From Candidatus Zixiibacteriota bacterium (lineage in GTDB: Bacteria; Zixibacteria; MSB-5A5; GN15; PGXB01), in NCBI GenBank assembly GCA_016933695.1, contig JAFGAL010000004.1:1-64000 (forward strand): a DNA stretch of 64,000 nucleotides, in the 5' to 3' direction. Positions 1 through 8,654 of the stretch are shown in pieces. The notes below the pieces were generated by a model. It was not told where the DNA came from. It was given only the letters and a program-made list of their open reading frames with translations, and searched no databases. Within the stretch, counting starts at the first letter, position 1. Each line of letters starts with the position of its first letter. The translations under genes were made by a program, and so were the position numbers.

Positions 1-87
1 CGTCAACGTCGTCTTCCCGTGGTCAACATGACCGATCGTGCCTACGTTCACATGCGGCTTCGTCCGTACGTATTTCTCTTTAGCCAT
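1..87 (-). CDS. tuf: Elongation factor Tu, N-terminal end (partial)
   Basis: Only the first 29 codons are in the window; the gene continues past the left edge. EF-Tu delivers aminoacyl-tRNA to the ribosome as a GTP complex. The visible peptide begins [19 protein letters not shown] and runs into the P-loop GHVDHGKT at residues 19-26, which is diagnostic of EF-Tu. A strong Shine-Dalgarno sequence (GGGAGGA) precedes the ATG at 85-87. The gene follows tRNA-Gly and tRNA-Thr on the same strand, the order known from tufB clusters of other bacteria, so co-transcription with these tRNAs is likely. Confidence 0.97.
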   Translation of the reverse strand, partial: MAKEKYVRTKPHVNVGTIGHVDHGKTTLT

Positions 88-138
88 AAAGAAAAAATTC
101 CTCCCGAAACTTTTCCCTGCTTAGTATTCCTTCATAAA

Positions 139-211
139 AGCCCAAGACCGGATTTGAACCGGTGACCTCATCCTTACCAAGGATGTGCTCTACCGACTGA
201 GCTACTTGGGC
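139..211 (-). tRNA. tRNA-Thr (anticodon GGT)
   Basis: On the minus strand the sequence folds into a full cloverleaf. The acceptor stem pairs GCCCAAG with CTTGGGC, the anticodon loop is TTGGTAA between CATCC and GGATG, and the T arm holds GGTTCAAATCC. The anticodon GGT reads ACC/ACT. The discriminator base is T and the 3' CCA is not encoded. It lies 51 bp ahead of tuf. Confidence 0.97.
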
Positions 212-264
212 TTATATATTTATCCACACCAAATAGGCATACCTCGCCATTTAGGCGAGCCTTC

Positions 265-292
265 AATATATCAAGCGGAAAATGCTTGTCAA
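265..292 (-). promoter_or_regulatory. Promoter ahead of tRNA-Thr and tuf
   Basis: The minus strand carries TTGACA (287-292) and TATATT (265-270) separated by 16 bp, a strong sigma-70-type pair. Transcription would begin near 258. The leader then holds a hairpin, CTCGCC-TAAAT-GGCGAG (243-259), before tRNA-Thr begins at 211. This gives tRNA-Thr and tuf a start site separate from the promoter ahead of tRNA-Gly. Confidence 0.65.
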
Positions 293-434
293 GAGTAATT
301 TTAAATCTCAGCCCCATTTTTTACCAAAAAGTATTGCCGCTCCCCCATACCAAACATCCGGGACATCTTTACAATAATCGACTCGTTTTGCCGGGACTTT
401 AATCGGTTGTTTAAAAATGTTACAATGTTTTTAT

Positions 435-449
435 CCGGGGGTCCCCCGG
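435..449. repeat. Perfect GC-rich palindrome between the two tRNA genes
   Basis: CCGGGGG and CCCCCGG face each other around a single central base. There is no T tract on either side, so it is not a convincing terminator. The rest of the 282-bp gap between the tRNA genes holds only the promoter at 265-292 and its leader hairpin; I see no gene. Confidence 0.5.
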
Positions 450-493
450 GATGGCCTCGAACCATTTTTTGTCCGCTTTTGGCATACAAAAAA

Positions 494-566
494 AGCGGGA
501 GACGAGGCTCGAACTCGCGACCAACAGCTTGGAAGGCTGTGACTCTACCAGCTGAGTTACTCCCGC
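494..566 (-). tRNA. tRNA-Gly (anticodon TCC)
   Basis: The minus strand folds as a tRNA. The acceptor stem pairs GCGGGAG with CTCCCGC, the anticodon loop is CTTCCAA between ACAGC and GCTGT, and the T arm contains GAGTTCGAGCC. The anticodon TCC reads GGA/GGG. The discriminator is T and CCA is not encoded. Its place upstream of tRNA-Thr(GGT) and tuf matches the glyT-thrT-tufB order of other bacteria, without the tRNA-Tyr found in E. coli. Confidence 0.97.
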
Positions 567-582
567 TTATTAACGCAGTCCC

Positions 583-611
583 ATATTATACGAAATGGAA
601 CAATTTCGCAA
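583..611 (-). promoter_or_regulatory. Promoter of the tRNA-Gly/tRNA-Thr/tuf cluster
   Basis: Minus strand: TTGCGA (606-611) is followed by TAATAT (583-588, 17-bp spacer) or the overlapping TATAAT (585-590, 15-bp spacer). The start site would fall roughly 10 bases before the tRNA-Gly 5' end. The -35 region overlaps an inverted repeat (CGCAAG / CTTGCG, 607-624) just downstream of the YIP1 gene, which could weaken read-through from it. Confidence 0.6.
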
Positions 612-629
612 GCGTAATCTTGCGGGAAA

Positions 630-1379
630 TCAACCGCCGGTGTTAACGCCGACCTGTATCAATGATCCCAACGCGGTAAACGCGACATGCAACAGCGACA
701 TCAATCCAACGGAAAGAGCGGCAATGATATATCCCCGACTCCGCGGGAATTCGTACATGGTTGAAAAACCGATGGCGGCGACAACAAACTCCCAGATATA
801 GAAAACACCGACTTTCGACAACGCCACATAGGCAACACTCTTAATGGGTAGTTCCGGGAAAAAAGCCGCGAGTGAATAGGACACCGCCATACTGTCTGTG
901 GCCAAAACCAGCGGCACGGTTGCCAGAAGGCCTACCATATATATAATGTTGACATATGCCGCCACCGACAGCACCTGTTTGAATGAGGCCTTGCCGCCAA
1001 AAATGAAATTTCCGCAGAAAATCGCGAACACGGCGGTGATCAGCGGAATTGCGATGATGGTCAGTGATCCGAAAATGAATGTCGTCAACTCCAAAACACC
1101 TTTGGGGATCAGGTTCGGATCCAACCCCGGGTTGGCATTGGTCATTTCCGTCATTTGCAGGGCGATCATTTTATCCAGAACCAGCAGGATATAAATACAA
1201 AACACCACAACGGCCGCCAGCAAGGCAATCAGCACCCGCGGGTATTCCCTGAGTTTGACAAACAATTCGGCAGGTGTGGTGATAACCCGCCACAGACCTT
1301 TCCAGGACAAAGCCGGTTCCGGTTTCGTTGATCCCCCCATCGCAACTATAACCGGCTCGCGATGCATGTCATCCGCCAT
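630..1379 (-). CDS. YIP1 family integral membrane protein
   Basis: This is a 249-residue protein with a soluble N-terminal tail of about 48 residues, then about five hydrophobic segments (near 49-69, 97-125, 136-160, 185-210 and 222-242). The layout and the tail motif LSWKGLWRVITTPAELFVKL resemble bacterial YIP1/DUF1282-type proteins, whose function is not settled. A good ribosome site (GGGGAGG) precedes the ATG at 1377-1379. The gene stands alone between nadK and the tRNA/tuf cluster and has its own upstream region containing the 1395-1410 palindrome. The family call rests on topology and the N-terminal motif, so it is moderate. Confidence 0.7.
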   Translation of the reverse strand: MADDMHREPVIVAMGGSTKPEPALSWKGLWRVITTPAELFVKLREYPRVLIALLAAVVVFCIYILLVLDKMIALQMTEMTNANPGLDPNLIPKGVLELTTFIFGSLTIIAIPLITAVFAIFCGNFIFGGKASFKQVLSVAAYVNIIYMVGLLATVPLVLATDSMAVSYSLAAFFPELPIKSVAYVALSKVGVFYIWEFVVAAIGFSTMYEFPRSRGYIIAALSVGLMSLLHVAFTALGSLIQVGVNTGG

Positions 1380-1394
1380 AGTAACCTCCCCTAT

Positions 1395-1410
1395 GTAATA
1401 TCGATATTAC
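1395..1410. promoter_or_regulatory. Perfect 16-bp palindrome ahead of the YIP1 gene (candidate operator)
   Basis: The sequence GTAATATCGATATTAC is its own reverse complement. It lies 5 bp upstream of the GGGGAGG ribosome site and 16 bp before the YIP1 start codon, where a dimeric repressor could act. No regulator gene is adjacent, and I cannot name the protein that would bind. Confidence 0.45.
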
Positions 1411-1491
1411 CAATATGCACAAATTCTACTGGTGAGGCAATGTCAATGATACTGCCGGACAATGTCAAAAGATAGTCAAACAGCGGCGACA

Positions 1492-2400
1492 TTACTCCTG
1501 GCTGTCATCGGGCCGGGTCAGGATGTCATGCTTTTTGTAATCGACCACCGGCTGTTTGCCCCAGTGCAGTTTCTCACGAAGGATATCGTAAAATTTATTT
1601 TCTGCGAATTTGATAAACTTCATGGTATGCTCGGCGCGCCGGATGCGTATCGAACCGCGCGGCGAGAATTTGGTCGCCACCTGCCCATCGATCGTCAACA
1701 GCGCTTCGCCATGCTCGGAGCGAATACGCACTTCCAGTTCGAAGTCCGGCGGAAACACCAGCGGTCGTGAAGTCAGCGAAAACGGCGATATCGGCGAGGC
1801 GATTATGGCCTGCATGGTCGGATTGAGAATCGGCCCGCCCACCGCCAGTGAATACGCGGTGGAACCGGTCGGAGTCGAGATAATCAACCCGTCGGCGGTG
1901 TAGGAACAAATGTATTCGCCATTGGCGTAAATGCTGATATTGATCACCCGGGCCACCCCACCCTTGTCAACCACGATATCATTAAGCGCAAAGGGGTAAC
2001 GAAGCGCATCGCCATTAACCAGCTCTGCCTTGAGCACCAGTCGTTCCTCGATCTGATACTCATTCGCGGCGACCTGATCCAATGCGGTAATCAGATGTTC
2101 CGGGGTATGCTGGGTGAGAAATCCCAACGAACCGAGATTGATCCCGAGGACCGGTCGGGGATTGCGACCGAGGGCGCGCACCGACGAAAGCATGGTGCCG
2201 TCACCGCCCAGTGTCACCAGGACGTCAATGTGTTTCCATAATTGATCGGGCGGCAAACAGATCAGGTCGCCTGCAAACCGGGATTGCAACTCATCGGACA
2301 GGATGGCCTGATGTTCGTGTTTGCGGCACCAGTCCAATGCGGTCCCGACCGCCTGCAGGGCATCGGGACGCGAGAGGTTGGCTATGATTCCAAAGCGCAT
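1492..2400 (-). CDS. nadK: NAD kinase
   Basis: The protein phosphorylates NAD to NADP in the cytoplasm. At 302 residues it has the family's usual length. It shows GGDGT at 65-69 (ATP/NAD site), the NDIVVDKG segment at 140-147 and the STPTGSTAYSLAVGGP stretch near 175-190, all hallmarks of NadK. The ATG follows the dxs stop by one base (TGA-C-ATG), so it is translationally coupled as the last gene of the xseA-xseB-ispA-dxs-nadK operon. No terminator is evident downstream. Product identity is secure. Confidence 0.95.
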   Translation of the reverse strand: MRFGIIANLSRPDALQAVGTALDWCRKHEHQAILSDELQSRFAGDLICLPPDQLWKHIDVLVTLGGDGTMLSSVRALGRNPRPVLGINLGSLGFLTQHTPEHLITALDQVAANEYQIEERLVLKAELVNGDALRYPFALNDIVVDKGGVARVINISIYANGEYICSYTADGLIISTPTGSTAYSLAVGGPILNPTMQAIIASPISPFSLTSRPLVFPPDFELEVRIRSEHGEALLTIDGQVATKFSPRGSIRIRRAEHTMKFIKFAENKFYDILREKLHWGKQPVVDYKKHDILTRPDDSQE

Positions 2401-2401
2401 G

Positions 2402-4363
2402 TCAATCGTTCAAGGCTTTTTTTCGCGAAGGCGAACCGGTCGCGGGACGCGATCCGTTTTTTTCGGCCTTACGAAATGTGACACGTTGTAAAAACGTCCG
2501 TCTGGTTCCCAGTAAATGCCGCAGATGTCCGGCGATCGATTCGGAAGTCAAACCGATCTGCTCCAGAAGAATACTCCGGTGACCGTGCGGGATGAATTTA
2601 TCGGGAATGGCAAAGGTTTCAAACTCGCCCTGATATCCCCGCGCATTCAGGAAGTTACCCACCTGCTGACCCATCCCGCCGATTATACTGTTTTCTTCAA
2701 TCGTAATAATGTGACGATACGGCAGGCAGGATTCCAGCATATCGCAGTCGAGCGGTTTGATGAACCGGGCGTTGATTACCGTCAGTGGGTATTCTTTCTC
2801 CAGTGCATCGGCGACCGCCAGCGCTGTTTGCACCATCGTCCCGGTGGCAATCAGCGCGGTGTCCCCTTCCTCGCGAAGCATCTCCCAGCTTCCCCACTTG
2901 ATCGACTCCAGTAGATTGGTCATCTCACGAGGAATGGCGGCACGCGGATAACGGATCGCACATGGACCTTCGAGATCGCGCTCGACCAGCAGGTGCATCA
3001 GGGATCGAAATTCGTCGCCGTCTTTCGGCGCCATAATGGTCATGTTGGGCACCGCGGACAAATAGGACAAATCAAACGCCCCGTGATGCGTCGGGCCGTC
3101 CTCCCCCACCAGTCCGGCGCGGTCGAGACAGAACACGACCGGCAGTTTCTGCAGGGCGGCGTCATGGATAATCTGATCATAGGCGCGCTGGAGAAAGGTC
3201 GAATAGATGGCCACAAACGGCCGCAGGCCGCCGGCGGCCATACCGGATGCGAAACAGCCGGCGTGCCCCTCGGCGATACCGACGTCGAAAAAGCGATGCG
3301 GGAATTTCTCCGCGTATTCGTTCAGTCCGACCCCCGATGTCATGGCGGCGGTAAGCGCAACCACGCGGTTGTCTTTCTGCGCCAGTTCCATCATGATGCG
3401 ACCAAAGACCTTCGTATACGCAGGCAGTCCCGATTGGGCATTGGCCTGGCCGGTAATTTTGTCGAACGATCCGATTCCATGGAACTTGGTGGCGTCGGAT
3501 TCGGCCGGTTTGTATCCCTTGCCCTTGGTGGTCAACACATGGAGTAACAGCGGACCGCCAAGGTCTTTAATTTGATTCAAGGTTTTGGTCAGAAGCGCGA
3601 TATCGTGGCCGTCAATCGGTCCGAAATAGCGAAATCCGAGTTTGTCGAACAGGTACCCGGGGATAAACAATCCCTTGATGGAATCCTCGATATCCGAAAC
3701 CATCGCGCGGATTTTATCACGGCGTTTGAACCGCCCGGTCAACTCCCAGATCTCATCGCGCAACTTATTGAATCGCTGATCGGCGAGAATATTGGTCAAA
3801 TACTTGGCCATGGCGCCGACGTTTTTCGAAATCGACATTTCATTGTCGTTGAGAATCACCAGCAAATCCTTGCGCAGTGCGCCGGCATTGTTCAGCCCCT
3901 CATAGGCCAGTCCGCCGGACAGCGCCCCGTCGCCGATAATCGCCACCACTTTGTGGCTGAGTCCCCGCTGGTCGCGGGCGGCGGCCAAGCCGAGGGCGGC
4001 GGAGATGGAGGTCGAGGCATGCCCCGCGCCGAACACATCGGCGGGTGATTCCTCGCGCTTGGGAAATCCGGCTACACCCCGGTACTGTCGGAGTGTGTGC
4101 ATTTCGTCCTTGCGTCCGGTCAGCATCTTGTGCACGTAGCACTGGTGCCCCACATCCCAGACAATCTGGTCATTGGGAATATCCAGACAGCGATGCAAGG
4201 CCAGGGTCAATTCGACAATGCCGAGATTCGACGCCAGATGACCGCCGGTATCAGCCACGATCGAAACGATTTCCCCTCGGATTTCCTCGGCCAGCTCGCG
4301 AAGCCGGTCGTCGTCGAGTTTTTTCAGGTCGGATGATTTCCGGATGGATTCCAAAAGACTCAT
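2402..4363 (-). CDS. dxs: 1-deoxy-D-xylulose-5-phosphate synthase
   Basis: A thiamine-diphosphate enzyme that condenses pyruvate and glyceraldehyde-3-phosphate in the first step of the MEP isoprenoid pathway. From the chosen ATG it has 653 residues. The TPP-binding GDG is at 144-146 followed by N158/N159; conserved histidines lie in GGHLASNLG (about 42) and VGHQCYVHK (73); GIAEGHA marks the pyrimidine domain. I chose the ATG at 4361-4363, one base after the ispA stop and with GGCGGA upstream, over an in-frame TTG at 4405 that would overlap ispA by about 40 bp. The C-terminal ~35 residues form a basic tail beyond the usual end. It supplies C5 units used by the neighbouring ispA. Confidence 0.97.
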   Translation of the reverse strand: MSLLESIRKSSDLKKLDDDRLRELAEEIRGEIVSIVADTGGHLASNLGIVELTLALHRCLDIPNDQIVWDVGHQCYVHKMLTGRKDEMHTLRQYRGVAGFPKREESPADVFGAGHASTSISAALGLAAARDQRGLSHKVVAIIGDGALSGGLAYEGLNNAGALRKDLLVILNDNEMSISKNVGAMAKYLTNILADQRFNKLRDEIWELTGRFKRRDKIRAMVSDIEDSIKGLFIPGYLFDKLGFRYFGPIDGHDIALLTKTLNQIKDLGGPLLLHVLTTKGKGYKPAESDATKFHGIGSFDKITGQANAQSGLPAYTKVFGRIMMELAQKDNRVVALTAAMTSGVGLNEYAEKFPHRFFDVGIAEGHAGCFASGMAAGGLRPFVAIYSTFLQRAYDQIIHDAALQKLPVVFCLDRAGLVGEDGPTHHGAFDLSYLSAVPNMTIMAPKDGDEFRSLMHLLVERDLEGPCAIRYPRAAIPREMTNLLESIKWGSWEMLREEGDTALIATGTMVQTALAVADALEKEYPLTVINARFIKPLDCDMLESCLPYRHIITIEENSIIGGMGQQVGNFLNARGYQGEFETFAIPDKFIPHGHRSILLEQIGLTSESIAGHLRHLLGTRRTFLQRVTFRKAEKNGSRPATGSPSRKKALND

Positions 4364-4364
4364 G

Positions 4365-5258
4365 TCATTTTTTCCGCCATCCGATAAACCGTGCGATTTG
4401 CTCAAAATAGTTATCCTTCAAATCAAACTCTCTGCTGATGGCAACCGCCTCTTCTATTATACGTTCGGCGTCCGTTCGCGATTGTTCCAATCCCACCGTC
4501 CCGGGGTACGTGGCTTTGAGATTCTTGCAATCGGAGCCGATTTTTTTGCCGAGTTCCTTCTGGTCGCCCTCAACGTCGAGAATGTCATCGATAATTTGAA
4601 AGGCAAAACCGATTTTTTCGCCGTACTGCGTCAGGCGTTCCAGGGTCTGTTCATCCACGTTCGCCAGGATCGCGCCGATCCGAAGACAGGCGCGAATCAG
4701 TGCACCGGTTTTATGCGCATGAATATACGTAATCTCGTCAAGCGTCACCTGCTTGCCCTCGGCCGCCACGTCGGCAAACTGCCCGCCGATCATCCCCGCG
4801 GTGCCGATCGCGCGCGCCAGTTCGGCGACCGCGCGGGCGGATCCGGAATGAGCCAGCAGTTCAAACGCCAGATCATGCAACGCGTCCCCCGCCAGCACGG
4901 CGCAGGCTTCATCGAATTTTACATGTAATGTCGGCAGTCCGCGACGTAATTCATCATCATCCATACAGGGCAAATCGTCGTGAATCAGCGAATAGGTGTG
5001 AATCATCTCGACGGCGCAGGCGGCGGGTTCGATAATATCTGAAGCCGTTCCCCCGAACGCCTCATAGGCGGTGATCATCAGAATTGGCCTGATCCGCTTG
5101 CCTCCGGCCAGCACCGAATAGCGCATGGCCTGATGAAGCCGCCGGGGATAGACCGATTCGGCCGGAAGGTATTTGTCCAGCAGGGCGTCCACTTCAAGGC
5201 GACGTGTTTCCAGATAGGCGAGTCCCGGCGTGGCCGTGTCAGTTTTCGTCATCGTCAT
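4365..5258 (-). CDS. ispA: Polyprenyl synthetase (farnesyl/geranylgeranyl diphosphate synthase)
   Basis: Elongates allylic diphosphates with isopentenyl diphosphate. The 297-residue protein has the first aspartate-rich motif DDLPCMDD (94-101, bacterial type II spacing) and the second, DDILD (224-228). The residues just before the first motif (HTYSLIHDD) are like those of bacterial farnesyl diphosphate synthase, so a C15 product is likeliest, but geranylgeranyl diphosphate cannot be excluded. The start overlaps xseB by about 20 bp and the stop is one base from dxs, so it is tightly coupled. Its product could feed uppS and the UbiA enzyme at 9192-10091. Confidence 0.93.
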   Translation of the reverse strand: MTMTKTDTATPGLAYLETRRLEVDALLDKYLPAESVYPRRLHQAMRYSVLAGGKRIRPILMITAYEAFGGTASDIIEPAACAVEMIHTYSLIHDDLPCMDDDELRRGLPTLHVKFDEACAVLAGDALHDLAFELLAHSGSARAVAELARAIGTAGMIGGQFADVAAEGKQVTLDEITYIHAHKTGALIRACLRIGAILANVDEQTLERLTQYGEKIGFAFQIIDDILDVEGDQKELGKKIGSDCKNLKATYPGTVGLEQSRTDAERIIEEAVAISREFDLKDNYFEQIARFIGWRKK

Positions 5259-5493
5259 CCCCGTCGGCGAACGATTCCTCGATCAGACGATCGTTGTTTT
5301 CCCTGAGAATGGCGATTTTCTTCTCGGCCTCGGTCAGTTTCTTGCTGCAAAACGCGGCGATCTCGATCCCTTCGGTGTACAATGCGATCGACTTTTCCAG
5401 TTTGGCCTCGCCGGATTCGAGCTCGTTCGTAATGTCTTCCAGCCGTTCCAGTGCCGACTCGAAATCCTTGTATTGTTTCGCCGATGCTGTCAT
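5239..5493 (-). CDS. xseB: Exodeoxyribonuclease VII small subunit
   Basis: An 84-residue helical protein containing FESALERLEDITNELESGE near residues 10-28 and the LEKSIALYTEGIEIAAFC stretch typical of XseB. It binds in several copies to XseA to form the single-strand-specific exonuclease VII. It overlaps xseA by 4 bp (ATGA) and the start of ispA by about 20 bp. The C-terminal end is acidic (DGDDDDEN). Linkage of xseB with ispA and dxs is common in bacteria and supports the assignment. Confidence 0.93.
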   Translation of the reverse strand: MTASAKQYKDFESALERLEDITNELESGEAKLEKSIALYTEGIEIAAFCSKKLTEAEKKIAILRENNDRLIEESFADGDDDDEN

Positions 5494-6713
5494 ATACTCT
5501 TCACTCGCTTGGTCACATCCGTAATGATTGCCGTTGCAAAACCATCCGCAAGTATTGATTCAATCTCCTGCCCCGCTCGTAAATCATCGACGGTTTTAAT
5601 CGGCATATCGCCACCAGCATCCCTGATAACCGCATAGCCCCGTTTCAAAATAGCCAGAGGTGACAGCGATTCCAACCGGGATACGGCCAAAGATAAAGCG
5701 TTTTTTGGTTTTTCCAAACTGTTTTTTCCGGCGCTTTCAAACACCCGCAGGAGGGTGTCGAGGGTTTGTTCCCGCTCGCGGACAAGCGTTTCCGGCCGCC
5801 GATACACCGGTCGATCCACCAGACGGCGCAACCGCTCGCGCCCCGATGCCACGGTTTGCCCCAGCGCATAACCGGCCCGCTCCACCCGGTCGGCGATATC
5901 GCGAAGAAATTCGTTCTTGTTCCAGATAACCAGCTCGGCCGCGGCTGAAGGAGTCGGCGCGCGTAAATCGGCGGCAAGATCGGAAAGGGTGGTATCGATT
6001 TCATGCCCTATCGCGGAGACAATCGGCTTGTGCGACGCGGCAATCGCGCGCACCAGCACCTCCTCATTGAACGCCCATAAATCCTCGAGTGATCCGCCGC
6101 CGCGCCCGGTGATGATAACGTCGACGTCATCGCGTGTATTGAAATACTCGATTCCGGCCTTGATGGTCAATTCCGCACCGTCCCCCTGCACCTGTGCCGG
6201 ATAGATAATCAACTTCACGGCGTCATTGCGCCGTCGGGCAACAGTGATGATATCACGAATGGCCGCCCCGGTCGGTGATGTGACAATGCCGACGGTAGCC
6301 GGGAAATCCGGAAGTGGTTTCTTGCGCGACGGGTCGAACAAGCCCTCTTTATCTAATTTCTCATACAATTGCCGGAAGGCGACTTCCAACTCCCCCACTC
6401 CCACCGGGGTCAGTTTGCGGGCGTTGAGTTGATAGGAACCGCCTTTCTCATAGACGGAAATATCGCCGCAGGCACGGATTTTCATGCCGTTTTCCGGCTC
6501 GAATTTGAGATACTGCCCGGCCGATCGCCAGACTGTCACTCGTAAAGCGGCGTTTTCGTCTTTCAGCGTCAAATAGCGGTGCCCCGATGAATGGTGCACG
6601 TAATTGGACACTTCCCCCTCGACCCACAGGGTATCGAACGACTCTTCAAGCGTATGCTTAATCAGCCGCGTGATAGCCGTAACGGTATAAATCTTCTCAT
6701 CCATCGAATGCAT
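5490..6713 (-). CDS. xseA: Exodeoxyribonuclease VII large subunit
   Basis: Catalytic subunit of exonuclease VII, degrading single-stranded DNA from both ends. The 407 residues comprise an N-terminal OB fold (roughly 5-100, with WVEGEVSNYVHHSSGHRYLTLKD) and the catalytic domain with the TSPTGAAIRDI and GRGGGSLEDLWAFNEE motifs, then a helical region. Two in-frame ATGs compete (6713 and 6704); neither has a good ribosome site. A small hairpin sits just upstream (6726-6742). First gene of the xseA-xseB-ispA-dxs-nadK run. Confidence 0.94.
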   Translation of the reverse strand: MHSMDEKIYTVTAITRLIKHTLEESFDTLWVEGEVSNYVHHSSGHRYLTLKDENAALRVTVWRSAGQYLKFEPENGMKIRACGDISVYEKGGSYQLNARKLTPVGVGELEVAFRQLYEKLDKEGLFDPSRKKPLPDFPATVGIVTSPTGAAIRDIITVARRRNDAVKLIIYPAQVQGDGAELTIKAGIEYFNTRDDVDVIITGRGGGSLEDLWAFNEEVLVRAIAASHKPIVSAIGHEIDTTLSDLAADLRAPTPSAAAELVIWNKNEFLRDIADRVERAGYALGQTVASGRERLRRLVDRPVYRRPETLVREREQTLDTLLRVFESAGKNSLEKPKNALSLAVSRLESLSPLAILKRGYAVIRDAGGDMPIKTVDDLRAGQEIESILADGFATAIITDVTKRVKSI

Positions 6714-6725
6714 ATCGTATAACTA

Positions 6726-6742
6726 TGCGGAATGTTTCCGCA
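6726..6742 (-). other. Hairpin in the uvrC-xseA gap
   Basis: The minus strand reads TGCGGAA-ACA-TTCCGCA, a perfect 7-bp stem with a 3-base loop, about 12 bases before the xseA start. No T tract follows, so it is unlikely to be an intrinsic terminator. It may shape translation of xseA or be an RNA processing site; this is inference. Confidence 0.35.
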
Positions 6743-6791
6743 GATGCAATCCTTTTGTTGAGTTTTGGCAATTGAATTTTACACGGGTTTT

Positions 6792-8618
6792 TCAATGCGT
6801 GCTTCGATAGATTTGTTCCGCGACGTTTTTGGGGATACCCTTGACGGCCTGAAGTTCCTCCAGTGACGCTTCCCGAATCCGTTTAAACGATCCGAAATGC
6901 TTAAGCAGCAGGTTGCGGCGTTTGGGACCGACCCCCTCAAGTTTGTCGAGGGCTGATACGATCGTCCGTTTTGAGCGGACCTTGCGATTGTATTCGATCG
7001 CAAAGCGATGGGCCTCATCACGGATTTGCTTTAACAGCCGTAATCCGGCCGAGGCCTTCGGCAATGAGATCGGCTCGCTGCGGTCGGGGAAATAAATCTC
7101 TTCAAATTTCTTGGCCAGTCCGATCACGCGCTGATCGGCGAATCCCAGTGAACGCAGTTCCTTTTGCACCGATGACAACTGCCCCTTGCCGCCGTCGATT
7201 ACCAGCAGATCGGGAGGCGTGCGGTCTTCGTTTTTCAGGCGAAAAAAATACCGCCCGATCACCTCGCGCATCATTGCGAAATCATCCTGCCCGCGCACTT
7301 CCTTGATTTTAAAATGACGGTACTCCGCCTTTTTCGGTTTGGCATTGGCGAAATACACCAACGATCCGACCGCGTCGGTTTCACCGGTGTTGGAGATATC
7401 CACGCAGGCGATCGTGCGCGGCGCATGGGTCAGGTGCAGTTCATCCTTGAGGACTTGCACCGATCCGGCGACCCGTTCCCGGTAACCTTTTTTCTGAATC
7501 AGAACTTCGTCGAGAAGCAGTCGGGCATTGGTTGCGGCCAGATCAACCAGACGAGACTTCTCCCCCCTTTGCGGCGTGAATACCATCACCCGTTTGCCGC
7601 GCAAACGGGTCAGCCAGCCGGCGATCAACTCCTGATCGGGAAGATCGAGCGGAATGTACACCTCCTGCGGAAGATTCGGCTGATGATTATAGTACTGCCG
7701 AATAAACGCATTCAGCACCTCATCATCCTGTTCATCCGCCTCGGAACTCAGACGGAAATCCTGCCGTCCGATCAGAACCCCCTCGCGGATCTGCATGACC
7801 AACACGACCGTCTCGCGTCCCTCGCGGGCGAACGCCAGGATATCGCGGTCGACCACCTTGCCGACGTCGACCTTTTGTTTCTGCCGCACCGATTCCAGCG
7901 CGGTGATCCGGTCGCGCACTTCGGCGGCCTGTTCGTACTGCATCGCCTTTGACAACTGCGCCATTTTCACGCGCAGTCTGTCGATCAACTTTTCTCCGTG
8001 TCCCGATAAAAACAGTAACACCGATTCGACCTGCTCACGGTAATCTTTCTCGGTTTGCAGATTTTCGCACGGTCCGTCGCATCGCCCGATATGATAATCC
8101 AGACACACCTTCTGCTCCTTCCCGGTGGGATGCGGGATGGTCAGATTGCAGGAACGAATCTTGAACAGGCGACTGAGAAAACGGACAGTCTTGCGCATGC
8201 CGCCGGCATTGGTGTACGGCCCGAAATAGCGGGCGTTGTCCTTTTCCAGACGCCGCACAATCAGCACGCGCGGAAACGGTTCGTCGACCGTTACCTTCAC
8301 ATACGGAAAATGTTTGTCATCTTTTAAATTGACATTGTAGCGCGGCTTGTACTCCTTGACCAGATTGGCTTCGAGGATCAGCGCCTCGATTTCGGAATCG
8401 GTAACCATCAATTCAAGATCGGCAATCGCCGAAGCCAGCCGTGCGGTTTTTGGCGTCAGATTCTGCGGTGATTGGAAATAGGTCCGGACGCGGTTCCTGA
8501 GATTCTTGGCCTTGCCGATGTAAATGATTTTGCCGTCCCGGTTCTTGAACAGATACACACCCGGATCGGAGGGAAGATTTTTGATCTTCATTTCCAGTTG
8601 TTCGGACACGGCAATCAT
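6792..8618 (-). CDS. uvrC: UvrABC system excinuclease subunit C
   Basis: Makes both incisions in nucleotide excision repair. The 608-residue length is normal. Domains in order: GIY-YIG nuclease (about 12-95, with GVYLFKNRDGKIIYIGKAKN), a UVR motif (about 205-240, QYEQAAEVRDRI), the RNase H-like incision domain (from about 360, CVDISNTGETDAVGSLVYF) and a C-terminal helix-hairpin-helix pair (LDKLEGVGPKRRNLLLKHFG). The start follows the NlpC/P60 gene by 36 bp on the same strand. No strong ribosome site is visible before the ATG. Confidence 0.97.
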   Translation of the reverse strand: MIAVSEQLEMKIKNLPSDPGVYLFKNRDGKIIYIGKAKNLRNRVRTYFQSPQNLTPKTARLASAIADLELMVTDSEIEALILEANLVKEYKPRYNVNLKDDKHFPYVKVTVDEPFPRVLIVRRLEKDNARYFGPYTNAGGMRKTVRFLSRLFKIRSCNLTIPHPTGKEQKVCLDYHIGRCDGPCENLQTEKDYREQVESVLLFLSGHGEKLIDRLRVKMAQLSKAMQYEQAAEVRDRITALESVRQKQKVDVGKVVDRDILAFAREGRETVVLVMQIREGVLIGRQDFRLSSEADEQDDEVLNAFIRQYYNHQPNLPQEVYIPLDLPDQELIAGWLTRLRGKRVMVFTPQRGEKSRLVDLAATNARLLLDEVLIQKKGYRERVAGSVQVLKDELHLTHAPRTIACVDISNTGETDAVGSLVYFANAKPKKAEYRHFKIKEVRGQDDFAMMREVIGRYFFRLKNEDRTPPDLLVIDGGKGQLSSVQKELRSLGFADQRVIGLAKKFEEIYFPDRSEPISLPKASAGLRLLKQIRDEAHRFAIEYNRKVRSKRTIVSALDKLEGVGPKRRNLLLKHFGSFKRIREASLEELQAVKGIPKNVAEQIYRSTH

Positions 8619-8654
8619 CGCAATATGTTACGCGTTATTTTCCCCGGGGGTTGG

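Noticed and set aside
435-449. Terminator between the tRNA genes
   Set aside because: A perfect palindrome, but no T tract on either strand and a single-base loop.
4364-4405. Longer dxs from a TTG at 4405
   Set aside because: It would overlap ispA by about 40 bp; the ATG at 4363 has a ribosome site and matches the usual N-terminus.
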